Positions 1-7,305 of a stretch of DNA of 9,065 nt are shown in pieces. The first letter of the stretch is position 1, and the number at the start of each line of letters is the position of its first letter. The notes under the pieces were generated by a model. It was not told the DNA's origin, made no database searches, and saw nothing but the letters and a program-made list of their open reading frames with translations. A program made the translations under genes and the position numbers. This stretch comes from Gammaproteobacteria bacterium (lineage in GTDB: Bacteria > Pseudomonadota > Gammaproteobacteria > Eutrophobiales > Eutrophobiaceae): positions 1 to 9,065 of the forward strand of contig JAENIZ010000051.1 in NCBI GenBank assembly GCA_016844485.1, given 5' to 3'.

Positions 1-851
1 TCTTCAATCGGGGCAGGTTCAGGCGGCTCTGTTACTTGCGGGATGGCTGCCGTTTCTTCAACTGCGGGTTCGATTGGTTGAACAGCATCTTCAGCAGGCA
101 TGGCAATAGTAGTTTGTGTTTCCAGGCCTTCCACCACCAGTCGCGGATCATTAGTCCCCGATTGTTGGGCAAAACCGGCCAGGGAATTTTGCCGGGCTAT
201 CACCTTTTCGGCATCGCCCAGTTTAAACAAGGCGCGTTCTTCCGAGAATTGCCGGTATATGGCATTTTTAAGTTGTGTCATTGCAGGGGAGGCAAGGCCG
301 TCAGATTGATCAACCGGACTCATCGCCTGCCAGTCAGTGACAAAGCGTTGCAGACTCTCATCAGACCAATTGTTTTGCCGCAGGAAATCTTCGATTAACT
401 GTTGGCCTTTAATAGATTGGATGGGCGGAATTGGTAACTCGGCCGTTGCTGTGGGTGGGGCGGCATCGATAACAACGGGAGGAGGTATTTCCTTACGCTG
501 TGCGAACAATACGACAATCACGATGAGACAGATGATCGCTACGGCGGCACTACCAATAATCCAGGGATGACTGGTTATCTGTTGTGATGATGGCTGAGAT
601 TGTTTAGATGGTTTAGTTGGCTGGGGAGAGGGAGTTTGTTTTTGCTCGCGCTCAAGAAAAATGGCAGTCCTGTCCCCCGTGGATTCCAGATCCTGATGTT
701 CCACGGTCCGTGGATAATTATTGGGTATTACCTCTACCGCACCGGACAAAATGCCTTCTATCAATTCATTGCGGGCCTTGCGATAGGCATCTTTTGCCAG
801 AATACCATTAGCATAGTCCTTGGCCAGTGCCCTTAAGTTTTTGGAAGTCAC
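1..851 (-). CDS. Single-pass membrane protein of the kinase operon, 3'-truncated by the window edge
   Basis: The frame is open from a GTG at 851-849 to the window edge (283 complete codons, no stop). An in-frame TGA at 869-867 bounds the start, and the first in-frame ATG lies beyond the membrane segment, so GTG is the only plausible start. No clear Shine-Dalgarno is visible. The stop of the preceding FGE frame is 27 nt upstream, so translational coupling is likely. Residues about 6-32 form a short SHOCT-like helical segment (LRALAKDYANGILAKDAYRK). A Pro/Gln/Ser-rich linker follows (about 70-95), then one membrane helix (about 97-117, WIIGSAAVAIVCLIVIVVLF) and a positive RK. The presumed periplasmic part ends in a Pro/Glu-rich stretch (about 255-283). 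I recognise no catalytic domain. The layout, a cytosolic helical hairpin, a membrane helix and a periplasmic region, parallels the neighbouring kinase and suggests a partner protein. The function is unknown. Confidence 0.78.
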   Translation of the reverse strand, partial: MTSKNLRALAKDYANGILAKDAYRKARNELIEGILSGAVEVIPNNYPRTVEHQDLESTGDRTAIFLEREQKQTPSPQPTKPSKQSQPSSQQITSHPWIIGSAAVAIICLIVIVVLFAQRKEIPPPVVIDAAPPTATAELPIPPIQSIKGQQLIEDFLRQNNWSDESLQRFVTDWQAMSPVDQSDGLASPAMTQLKNAIYRQFSEERALFKLGDAEKVIARQNSLAGFAQQSGTNDPRLVVEGLETQTTIAMPAEDAVQPIEPAVEETAAIPQVTEPPEPAPIE

Positions 852-878
852 TTTGTGGTCTGGTAATCAGCTACAGGG

Positions 879-1256
879 TTAACCGGGTTTTTCCAAAATC
901 AGGCGGAATCCTGTTGCCTTGTCTGCAGCGCCGTTATGTGGCCGTTCCAGTGAAATGTCACATTTGGAGTGGGCGTCCTCAAAGGCGCCGCCGCGGGCCT
1001 TGACACTTTCACCATCGGTTACCCATTCCTGGACATTACCGATATAGTTTTTCAACCCCCAGCCATTTTGCTGTCCTGAGGTCACGTCTACGGTGCCCGT
1101 GCCCTTGATGACCTTATCACCCAGCGCCACGCGGCAATTGAAATCCTTCTTGGGTTGCTTGCCCTCGGCATTGGCGGCATATGTCCACTCGGCCGAGGTC
1201 GGGAGCCGTTAGGTCTTGCCGGTGCGTTCTGACAACCACTTGGCATATTCCTCTTG
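879..1256 (-). pseudogene. Out-of-frame C-terminal half of the kinase's FGE-sulfatase domain
   Basis: This is the continuation of the FGE domain of the kinase gene, in a different frame. From 1256 the frame reads QEEYAKWLSERTGKT, meets TAA at 1211-1209, then reads RLPTSAEWTYAANAEG and continues through WGLKNYIGNVQEWV, RGGAFEDAHSKCD and GFRL to a TAA at 881-879. These are the standard C-terminal FGE/SUMF1 motifs (RLPTxAEWxYAA, GNVxEWV, RGG, GFRL). The family motif is GKxYRLPT, so the TAA sits where a Tyr codon (TAC or TAT) belongs, which a single base change would explain. A GTG at 1130 could start an 83-residue fragment, but it has no convincing ribosome site. Conservation outside the two lesions points to recent decay or to sequence error. 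Confidence 0.85.
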
Positions 1257-4200
1257 CTTTGTCGGTTACGGGTTTGCATTTTCCGGTGAGCGCACAATAT
1301 TTACTGTAATCACCCACGGAGACTTCGTATTTACCAATGGCAAAGCCGCCCTGGAAATCACCGCCTGCGGGGACAACCACCATAAATGGGCCACGCCAGC
1401 CGTCGTTGATCATGTCAAAACAAATGGCTTTGGCCCGGTTACCATAGCCCGCAAGTTTTTGATTACACTCCCGCCCGCTGGATATGGGTTTCCACTCTTT
1501 TTTGATCGCGCCTGGTTCTTCTATTTTTGCGACTGCATCTCCCAGATCAACTTCTTCGCGCTGGATCACCTTCTTTGCTGTCGGACTGTTCGCCGCAATG
1601 AGTTGGTCGAGTTCTTTCTCTGCGGCATTGTAGTCAGGGTTATCGATCCAGATGGCCTGCGCCCTGACGAGTTGTTTCCTGGCGGCGGTAAGTTTTTCAT
1701 AGTCAGTGCCTGCGGCCTCTCTTCCTGTCGTATAGGTCTGGAAGGCAGTCAATGCTTCTTCTTTCTTAGCGGCCAATTCATTGGAAAATGCAACAAAGTC
1801 AGGATGACCGGTAAATGTAGCGGCGGCCGTTTGCTGGATTGTAGTGGCCTCAGTCAGCTTACCCGCGCCAAGAGCAGCCCTCGCGGCAGAAACCTCCGGC
1901 CACGGTTCGGGTTTCAATTCGTCCTTGAGTTTCTCCAGGACTGTTCCCGGGAAGATAATCGAGGCATTCTGTGCCAGGGTTGCGGCTGAGTTCAGATCGC
2001 TTCCTTTTAATTTATCGATCCGGTCAGCAAGTAGATTGATGGTGTTCTGTCTGAATTCGCTGTAACGGCCCGGCGCAGTACTTTCAATCTCACCCAATCT
2101 GCGTCTGACATCCTCCGCATTGAAACTGATTGCAGTCTTGAAACTCTTGTCGAGTTCAATGATATTTGCCTCTACGGCGTATTCATTACGTGCACCTTTT
2201 AGTTTTGCGTCCTGGGCATTGTATTTCAGACCTTCATCGGCGAGTGCCAGTGCATTGGTGTAATCTTTTGCCTCGAAACGGCTTTTGGCCAATGCGCCGT
2301 AACTGGTGGCGATGAGCCCAACAGCCTCGGTCGTAACGAAGGGATCATCGGCCGGCAGTTCTGCTTTGAGTTTGTTAAAATATTCCAGCGCCTTGACGAC
2401 CTGGTTACCTTCAATTTGCGCGATAAAGTCTTTCTTCAGTCCTTCAATCTTGAGTTGCTTTTCATGGGTATCCCTGGCCAGGGCTATGGATTGCCGTGTG
2501 GATTGTATTTCACTGAGACCCGGCGCGAAACGCTCACTACTATCGATCAAACTGGTGGCGTGATCGAAGCGGTTGGCCGTAAGGGACTCATTGGCCTTGG
2601 CGATATAAAGTTGGGCGATCGATGAGCGTATCCCGCCAAGGTCCTGTGCGATCGAAGGATCTTCATTCGATAAGCTGTCCAGTTCCTGAACACTTGCCCC
2701 CAGTTGTAATTTCCACTTGTCATCTTCCAGATTTGGTTTAGCCAGCAATTGTTCAATATTTGCCTTATCACCGCTGACGATCTGCTGGATGGCCTTGGTC
2801 CGTTCTTCGCCCTGTAAATGCGCCAGTTTGATCTGGGAAAGTTCATGCCCGAGTTGCAGGGCGCTCAACAGTTCACCATATTCCTTGGCCAGGGTTTCAG
2901 CATCAGCGCGTGAGCCGGTACTGAGTAAGGTGGATATTTCCTGATCAATATTCCCCTTCAGTCCTGATGACAGTGATGTGAGCAGGGGATCACTTGAACT
3001 CAGGCTTGCCAGCTCAAGGACATCCTTTTCTATCTGCTTGTAATCAGCCAGTGCAGCAAGCTGGCCCTGGGCTGTGCCGATCTTCTCCTGCAGCCCCACG
3101 ATCTTGATTGCCCGTTCAATCTTGGTTTGGGTATCAAGCAGTTGTTGATCTTTGGGTGCGATAGCTAAACCTGAAGATATAAACGCCAGGGCTTTATCAT
3201 AATCACCCAGACTGAATTCGTTATCGGCGAGGACACGGTACTGGTTGCTCGGGCGTGAGTCAGTCAGCAATGCATGTTTAGGATCGATGCGTAATCTTAT
3301 CGTCTCGAGTATGGCCTTTGTTTTATCCAGTTGGGAAGGATCCTGCGCAGCAGCCTGCAGGGCTTCAGAATATTCACCGCCCAGTAGACTGAGTTTCTGT
3401 TTTTTATTGGTAGAAACAAGTTCAGTCTGTTCCAGTTGGAATCCGGAGTCAGGGTAATAGAGTGCAATCTGTTCAACCAGTTTATCCGCATTCGGAAAAT
3501 TGTAGTTCTCACCGCTGGTATCGATCAGTTTGCTGATCTCGGTTTTGAAATAATTCTGAATTGCATCTTTGGCCCCATCAGCAATGGAAAGCTGTTCTGC
3601 CTTTTCAAATGCGCTGATAACAGCAAGACGGTCAACGATAGTTTTGGTATCACCTGTATTGATATCGACGATGATCTGATCGATTTCCTGTTGGTGGAGA
3701 TAATTCAGTACCGGTACCGTGGCGCCGATGGCAATGAGAGCAACCAGAGCCGCAGCGACGGTAGGTGGATGTTTATACCAGATGTATTTGGCTTCGAGTT
3801 CCTCTATGAAATGATCAACTGTGGGGCTGCGATCCTTGCGGTGGTATGCAACAGCGCGACGCAATGCCCGGTTCTGTTTCTTCTTGAGGCCCTTGACCGG
3901 TGCGGGGATAAGGTTATTTTCCATGGCCTTGTTTGCCGGCAATTTGTTAAAGGGATGTTTGCCGGTCAGCAATTCATAGGCCACGCAACCGAGCGCATAG
4001 GTGTCGTCACGCGTATCCGGTTCCTCGCCTTCCAGCATTTCAAGACTGGCATAAGCGGGCGTCAGCGCCCCCAGCTTGCCCGGATCAAACAGTGTTTTTT
4101 CGCCTTCAGCCGAGCCTGGGGCCTTGACCGCACGTGCAATGCCGAAGTCCAGCGTCTTGACCATGCCGTCATTACAGAGAAAGGCATTGCCTGGTTTGAA

Positions 4201-5151
4201 ATCGGAATGCACCAGTTTCCGATGATGCGCGTAAGAGAGGGCAGCGCCGAGTTGTTTGATAATATTAAAGGCCTCTTTGAAAGGAAGACCGCCTTTATTG
4301 CGCACACTTTTTTTGATGTAATCATTTAAGGGCATCCCTTCCATCAATTCCATGGTGATATATACCGGTGTGCCCGGGCCGCCGATACGATCGAAATCAT
4401 AGACAGTGGCAATATTCGGATGCGCCAGTTTTTGCTGGCGGCTGGATTCACGTTGCAGAGAGATGAATGCTTCCGGGTGATCCCGGAAATCCTCATTCAG
4501 CAATTTGATCGCCACATACGGATGTTTATCGCGCGCCTCTTCCTTTAGCAGGTCGATGCCCTTATACACCTTACCCATACCGCCGACACCAAGGACTTCG
4601 AGGAGTTTGAACCGGTGTTTAATGATGGAACCGGGGCCCATTTCGCCCCCGACATGTTGAACGCTGGCCGACGGGTCAGACCACGCAGTCCCCGTAGGTC
4701 CGGTACCGGCGGTAATTGATGGCGTTGAAATGTCTCCACCTCCAGCAGCACTGATATCGATATCCACGGCGCTCAGATCAGTGCCACCGGTCACATCAAA
4801 GGCAGCAGTATCTGACTTGATATTTTCTTTCAGAACCTGGGTACGTCCGGCACTGCTTTGTTTTGCGGCTAAATTGTCCTCTTGTGCAAAGACCGTCGAA
4901 TCTTTTCCCCCGCCTCCATCACCTTCTGTCCTGGTTGCATGGGCACGCCGGTATTCATTGATCTGCCGTTTCAGTCGCGCATAGATTTGATCACTGATCT
5001 TTTTTTGCCCATAGATAGCGTCCAGCTCTGACAGCATTTTGGTGGCATATCCTGGAGATTGATCCAGCAGGGTGGACAACTGTTTGGAAAAGACATCAAT
5101 ATCCAGCTTGCCTTTTGCCAGGGCCTCGAGTGCGGTTTTAAAATTAGCCAC
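1117..5151 (-). CDS. Transmembrane Ser/Thr protein kinase with TPR-like periplasmic region, FGE domain truncated by frameshift
   Basis: This is a Hanks-type kinase of 1344 residues as read. The start is GTG at 5151, seven bases after a strong GGAGGTG. Residues 4-65 hold two SHOCT-like helical hairpins, followed by a Gly/Ser/Ala-rich linker. The kinase domain spans about 181-455: Gly loop G188-V-G-G-M-G193, VAIK with K216, alpha-C E235, catalytic loop HSDFKPGN with D317 and N322, and DFG at D335. The Arg of HRD is Ser and the APE-like motif reads SLE, but the catalytic residues are intact. One membrane helix lies at about 463-485. The region beyond it is long, helical and TPR-like (clear units near 637-672, 846-889 and 946-990) and presumably periplasmic. 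An FGE/SUMF1-type domain begins near 1225 but leaves frame at about residue 1299, so the last 45 residues are out-of-frame. PP2C, its likely antagonist, ends 29 bases upstream. The periplasmic part probably senses a ligand that controls the cytosolic kinase. Confidence 0.95.
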   Translation of the reverse strand: MANFKTALEALAKGKLDIDVFSKQLSTLLDQSPGYATKMLSELDAIYGQKKISDQIYARLKRQINEYRRAHATRTEGDGGGGKDSTVFAQEDNLAAKQSSAGRTQVLKENIKSDTAAFDVTGGTDLSAVDIDISAAGGGDISTPSITAGTGPTGTAWSDPSASVQHVGGEMGPGSIIKHRFKLLEVLGVGGMGKVYKGIDLLKEEARDKHPYVAIKLLNEDFRDHPEAFISLQRESSRQQKLAHPNIATVYDFDRIGGPGTPVYITMELMEGMPLNDYIKKSVRNKGGLPFKEAFNIIKQLGAALSYAHHRKLVHSDFKPGNAFLCNDGMVKTLDFGIARAVKAPGSAEGEKTLFDPGKLGALTPAYASLEMLEGEEPDTRDDTYALGCVAYELLTGKHPFNKLPANKAMENNLIPAPVKGLKKKQNRALRRAVAYHRKDRSPTVDHFIEELEAKYIWYKHPPTVAAALVALIAIGATVPVLNYLHQQEIDQIIVDINTGDTKTIVDRLAVISAFEKAEQLSIADGAKDAIQNYFKTEISKLIDTSGENYNFPNADKLVEQIALYYPDSGFQLEQTELVSTNKKQKLSLLGGEYSEALQAAAQDPSQLDKTKAILETIRLRIDPKHALLTDSRPSNQYRVLADNEFSLGDYDKALAFISSGLAIAPKDQQLLDTQTKIERAIKIVGLQEKIGTAQGQLAALADYKQIEKDVLELASLSSSDPLLTSLSSGLKGNIDQEISTLLSTGSRADAETLAKEYGELLSALQLGHELSQIKLAHLQGEERTKAIQQIVSGDKANIEQLLAKPNLEDDKWKLQLGASVQELDSLSNEDPSIAQDLGGIRSSIAQLYIAKANESLTANRFDHATSLIDSSERFAPGLSEIQSTRQSIALARDTHEKQLKIEGLKKDFIAQIEGNQVVKALEYFNKLKAELPADDPFVTTEAVGLIATSYGALAKSRFEAKDYTNALALADEGLKYNAQDAKLKGARNEYAVEANIIELDKSFKTAISFNAEDVRRRLGEIESTAPGRYSEFRQNTINLLADRIDKLKGSDLNSAATLAQNASIIFPGTVLEKLKDELKPEPWPEVSAARAALGAGKLTEATTIQQTAAATFTGHPDFVAFSNELAAKKEEALTAFQTYTTGREAAGTDYEKLTAARKQLVRAQAIWIDNPDYNAAEKELDQLIAANSPTAKKVIQREEVDLGDAVAKIEEPGAIKKEWKPISSGRECNQKLAGYGNRAKAICFDMINDGWRGPFMVVVPAGGDFQGGFAIGKYEVSVGDYSKYCALTGKCKPVTDKARGICQVVVRTHRQDLTAPDLGRVDICRQCRGQATQEGFQLPRGAG

Positions 5152-5158
5152 AGTACAA

Positions 5159-5165
5159 CACCTCC
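5159..5165 (-). promoter_or_regulatory. Strong ribosome binding site for the kinase
   Basis: On the minus strand GGAGGTG lies seven bases before the GTG at 5151. This near-perfect anti-16S match fixes the start at a GTG that would otherwise be doubtful. It lies in the 29-base gap after the PP2C stop, which indicates that the two genes are co-transcribed. Confidence 0.85.
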
Positions 5166-5180
5166 AAACTGTATAATATT

Positions 5181-5933
5181 CTAGTTAATATCGATCACAA
5201 TTACTGTGACATTATCAACAGCCCCACGCTCCAGGGTGAGATCGATCAAGGTCTTGCATACTTCCTCGCCACTTCCTTCTTCATGCAAGATATCTTCTAT
5301 TTCAAAATCAGTTATATGTTTCGTTAAACCGTCACTGCAAAGCAGGTAACGATCCTTCCTCTCCATTTCCTGTATATCCATGTCCAGAAACAGATCATCG
5401 GTGGCGCCAACAGCACGGGTAATCATGTTCAGGTGAGGGTGTACCGAAGCCTCTTCCCGTGTGATCAAACCCTTTTCAACGTAAAGTTCAACCTGTGAAT
5501 GATCCGTTGTCATCTGCCGCAAGTCATTATTCCTGAGCCGGTACAGCCGGCTGTCTCCAGCCCAAATATAAACACAGTAACGGCCATACGCCACCATGGA
5601 CACAACCGTACTGCCAATCGTAGTTCTTTTTTCGGAGTCCTGCGCTTTTTTTACCAGACGTTTGTTTACCTCTATCAAACGATCTTCCACATCGTCGATG
5701 TACCGGTTAAGGTTGACGCCCTCATGTACTTTCTTCAGGGAAGACACAATCATTTGACTTGCGACGTCGCCGGCTGCATGTCCCCCCATCCCGTCGGCCA
5801 CAGCCCAGAGACCGATTTCCGGCCGCTCCAGTATCGAGTCTTCATTATGTTTGCGGACCTTGCCTACATTACTGATACCAAAGGATGTCCAGGACAGGGA
5901 ATTGGTGGTGTTCTTGGGGTTGATTGCATCCAT
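5181..5933 (-). CDS. PP2C-family Ser/Thr protein phosphatase
   Basis: This is a 250-residue single-domain metal-dependent phosphatase of the usual bacterial PP2C length (Stp/PrpC/PppA type). All signature motifs are present: RKHNED (E31, D32), ADGMGGH (D47, G48), the T-T-I-G-S strand (104-108), AGDSRLYR (125-132), CSDGL (D201) and DNVTVI (D240). These supply the Asp residues that bind the two catalytic Mn/Mg ions. There is no signal peptide or membrane helix, so the enzyme is cytosolic and can reach the kinase domain encoded next to it. The start is ATG at 5933, with AAGG nine bases upstream. The TAG stop lies 29 bases before the kinase start. It most likely dephosphorylates the kinase and its substrates. 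The pairing is inferred from gene order, while the enzyme class is clear from the motifs. Confidence 0.96.
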   Translation of the reverse strand: MDAINPKNTTNSLSWTSFGISNVGKVRKHNEDSILERPEIGLWAVADGMGGHAAGDVASQMIVSSLKKVHEGVNLNRYIDDVEDRLIEVNKRLVKKAQDSEKRTTIGSTVVSMVAYGRYCVYIWAGDSRLYRLRNNDLRQMTTDHSQVELYVEKGLITREEASVHPHLNMITRAVGATDDLFLDMDIQEMERKDRYLLCSDGLTKHITDFEIEDILHEEGSGEEVCKTLIDLTLERGAVDNVTVIVIDIN

Positions 5934-6010
5934 AAGGCATTACCTTATGTTCAAAAAACTGAATAGTGTAGCGATCCGTGCCGCTGCTGCCGGATAAAAA
6001 AATTAAATAA

Positions 6011-6037
6011 GGAACCTCTGATTAAGTCAGAGGTTCC
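6011..6037. repeat. Perfect 11-bp stem hairpin at the left end of the element
   Basis: GGAACCTCTGA (6011-6021), a TTAAG loop, then TCAGAGGTTCC (6027-6037), with all 11 pairs perfect. The same terminal sequence occurs a third time, with one change, at 6202-6212. No T-run follows on either strand, so it is not a typical intrinsic terminator. Confidence 0.9.
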
Positions 6038-6057
6038 TGCGGTACAGGGATGTGCCG

Positions 6058-6090
6058 TCATTTTTAATGGCGTCAAGCCATTGAAAATGA
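6058..6090. repeat. 14-bp hairpin inside the element
   Basis: Arms TCATTTTTAATGGC (6058-6071) and GCCATTGAAAATGA (6077-6090) pair at 13 of 14 positions with a plain mismatch or wobble at the other, closing on a GTCAA loop. Confidence 0.85.
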
Positions 6091-6091
6091 A

Positions 6092-6172
6092 GGAAAGCGA
6101 AAACCATGCTGTGCAGGATGCACGAATGCCGCGAGCGCAGGGATGCGCAGGAGCGGCCGTTTTTCGCTTTCC
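6092..6172. repeat. 12-bp inverted arms enclosing two small hairpins
   Basis: GGAAAGCGAAAA (6092-6103) and TTTTCGCTTTCC (6161-6172) are perfect inverted copies. Between them are two small hairpins, GTGCA-GGA-TGCAC (6111-6123) and GCGCA-GGGA-TGCGC (6135-6148). Together they would fold as a stem with a multi-branched loop. Confidence 0.85.
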
Positions 6173-6174
6173 GT

Positions 6175-6208
6175 GCTCTGAGAAGTCCAGGATGGACTTA
6201 TTCAGAGC
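6175..6208. repeat. Compound hairpin at the right end of the element
   Basis: Outer arms GCTCTGA (6175-6181) and TCAGAGC (6202-6208) enclose inner arms AAGTCCA (6183-6189) and TGGACTT (6193-6199) around a GGA loop. Confidence 0.85.
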
Positions 6209-6240
6209 TTCCATAAATACAATATTGCTGCAATCCATGG

Positions 6241-7143
6241 TCATGATGTCTCAAGTGTAAAGCGGACAACTTCCGTCGGATTTTCATTGAACCCTTTCCC
6301 TAAACTAATCTGGCCGTTGCCGTTTAAGTGCATTTCTTCCCTGCGCAGGAAGGCGTCTTCGCCGTTATCAATGCGGACATGGGTGCCATTGGTGCTCTGA
6401 TCAATGATAAAGAACTTGTCGCGACGAAGTTCGATACGCACATGCTGGCGTGATGCCAGTTTTTCATTAATGGGCATATCACACTCCTTGCTTCTGCCGA
6501 GGACCACGCTGGATTTCTTCTTGCTTATTTGCACGTCAAGATCGTTATAGCGCAGGCGCAGTTTGACTTCCGGGGTTTTCTTGTCTGCCAGCATGCCGGT
6601 GGCCATGCGTGTCATGTCTTCTTCCTGCCAGATAATCTCGTAGATATCTATTACCTCCTGCTTGCCCTTGATGGGCGCGTGATCGATGAATCGGGTACTG
6701 GCCCTGAGTACGGCGGGTAATTTTTCGATAGTACTGAGCGTGGTGATAATTTGATTGGCTTTGGACTGTGCCGCCATGCGCGCTGCCAGGTTGACTGCAT
6801 CGCCGAAGACATCACCCCCTTCCATGATTGCCGGTCCATAATGCATGCCGATGCGTATAGCTATTATAGTGCCGTCTTCTATATTCGCATTGACCTCGGC
6901 CAGTGATTCATGCATCGACATGCATGCAGTGGCGGCTTCTTCCGCGGTAAGGAAGGTTGACATTACCTCATCCCCAATGATCTTGATTACAGTACCATTA
7001 TGCTTTTTTACGACATTGGATATCGCTTCAATCGTCTCTGCGCATATTTTTCTGGCGATGGCGTCACCCAGCGCTTCATACAGTTTCGTGCTGCCGCTGA
7101 TATCGGCAAACACAATGGCGAGATTTGTCGTTTTCGGTGCCAT
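6241..7143 (-). CDS. Class III adenylate/guanylate cyclase with C-terminal FHA domain
   Basis: A 300-residue soluble two-domain protein. The cyclase catalytic domain (about 7-172) has the metal aspartates D14 (FADISGST) and D58 (IKIIGDEVM). K54 and D111 sit where adenine-selecting residues lie, and N118 and R122 (FGDAVNLAARM) are the transition-state pair. The set is complete and favours ATP as substrate. The FHA domain (about 195-297) shows VVLGRS (G216, R217), SRQHV (S231 to H234) and NGTHV (N252 to T254), the phosphothreonine-binding loops. The protein has no membrane helix or signal peptide. The FHA part would dock onto a phosphorylated partner, plausibly the kinase encoded downstream, linking phosphorylation to cyclic nucleotide output. 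The start is ATG at 7143, with only a weak GGA upstream. It is first in the minus-strand operon, with 307 bases including the MITE-like element before the PP2C gene. Confidence 0.94.
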   Translation of the reverse strand: MAPKTTNLAIVFADISGSTKLYEALGDAIARKICAETIEAISNVVKKHNGTVIKIIGDEVMSTFLTAEEAATACMSMHESLAEVNANIEDGTIIAIRIGMHYGPAIMEGGDVFGDAVNLAARMAAQSKANQIITTLSTIEKLPAVLRASTRFIDHAPIKGKQEVIDIYEIIWQEEDMTRMATGMLADKKTPEVKLRLRYNDLDVQISKKKSSVVLGRSKECDMPINEKLASRQHVRIELRRDKFFIIDQSTNGTHVRIDNGEDAFLRREEMHLNGNGQISLGKGFNENPTEVVRFTLETS

Positions 7144-7289
7144 TTATCCGGCTAGATAATGTTGATTGACATATGTATAAGGTGTGGCAGGCATCACCAA
7201 AATTAGTATTATCTTAATATTATTACTGAAAAGTAATATTACCTGTTAGGTATATCTCTAAGGTGCTGTTTGAGGATTCCCCCCGCCCG

Positions 7290-7305
7290 GTCAGTAATTT
7301 CTGAC
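7290..7305. promoter_or_regulatory. Possible operator palindrome
   Basis: GTCAGTAATTTCTGAC is a 16-bp palindrome matching its reverse complement at 14 of 16 positions. It overlaps the candidate -35 box at 7301-7306. I cannot assign a regulator. Confidence 0.35.

Larger units (their letters stand above)
6011..6212. mobile_element. MITE-like 202-bp palindromic element, possibly IS5-related
   Basis: The ends are inverted copies of an 18-bp sequence, GGAACCTCTGATTAAGTC at the left and GGAAGCTCTGAATAAGTC on the other strand at the right (16 of 18 identical). ATAA flanks both sides (6007-6010 and 6213-6216), a possible 4-bp target duplication. The interior has no gene. It is almost entirely hairpins: 6011-6037, 6040-6057, 6058-6090, a 12-bp arm pair 6092-6103/6161-6172, and 6175-6208. 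A GGAA...GAATAAG terminus with a 4-bp duplication resembles IS5-family insertion sequences from general knowledge, but ATAA does not fit the usual YTAR target exactly. An open frame across the element (6244-5951, minus) is just the element read through. It lies within the operon, so it may alter transcript stability or PP2C expression. Confidence 0.75.

Noticed and set aside
36..398. Plus-strand 120-codon open frame near the window start
   Set aside because: The minus strand carries an uninterrupted frame with a membrane helix and operon context, so the plus-strand frame is a shadow.
1200..1260. Programmed frameshifting to join the kinase and the FGE remainder
   Set aside because: There is no slippery heptamer or following pseudoknot, and the restored frame still meets TAA at 1211-1209.
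1216..1989. Plus-strand 257-codon open frame opposite the kinase
   Set aside because: It is antisense to the conserved kinase C-terminal region and has no recognisable protein motifs.
3436..4329. Plus-strand 297-codon open frame opposite the kinase domain
   Set aside because: It mirrors the kinase catalytic domain, which has complete catalytic motifs on the minus strand; two real genes here are very unlikely.
5951..6244. Minus-strand 97-codon open frame overlapping the cyclase stop
   Set aside because: It runs through the palindromic element; its sequence is the repeat read as protein and shows no family character.
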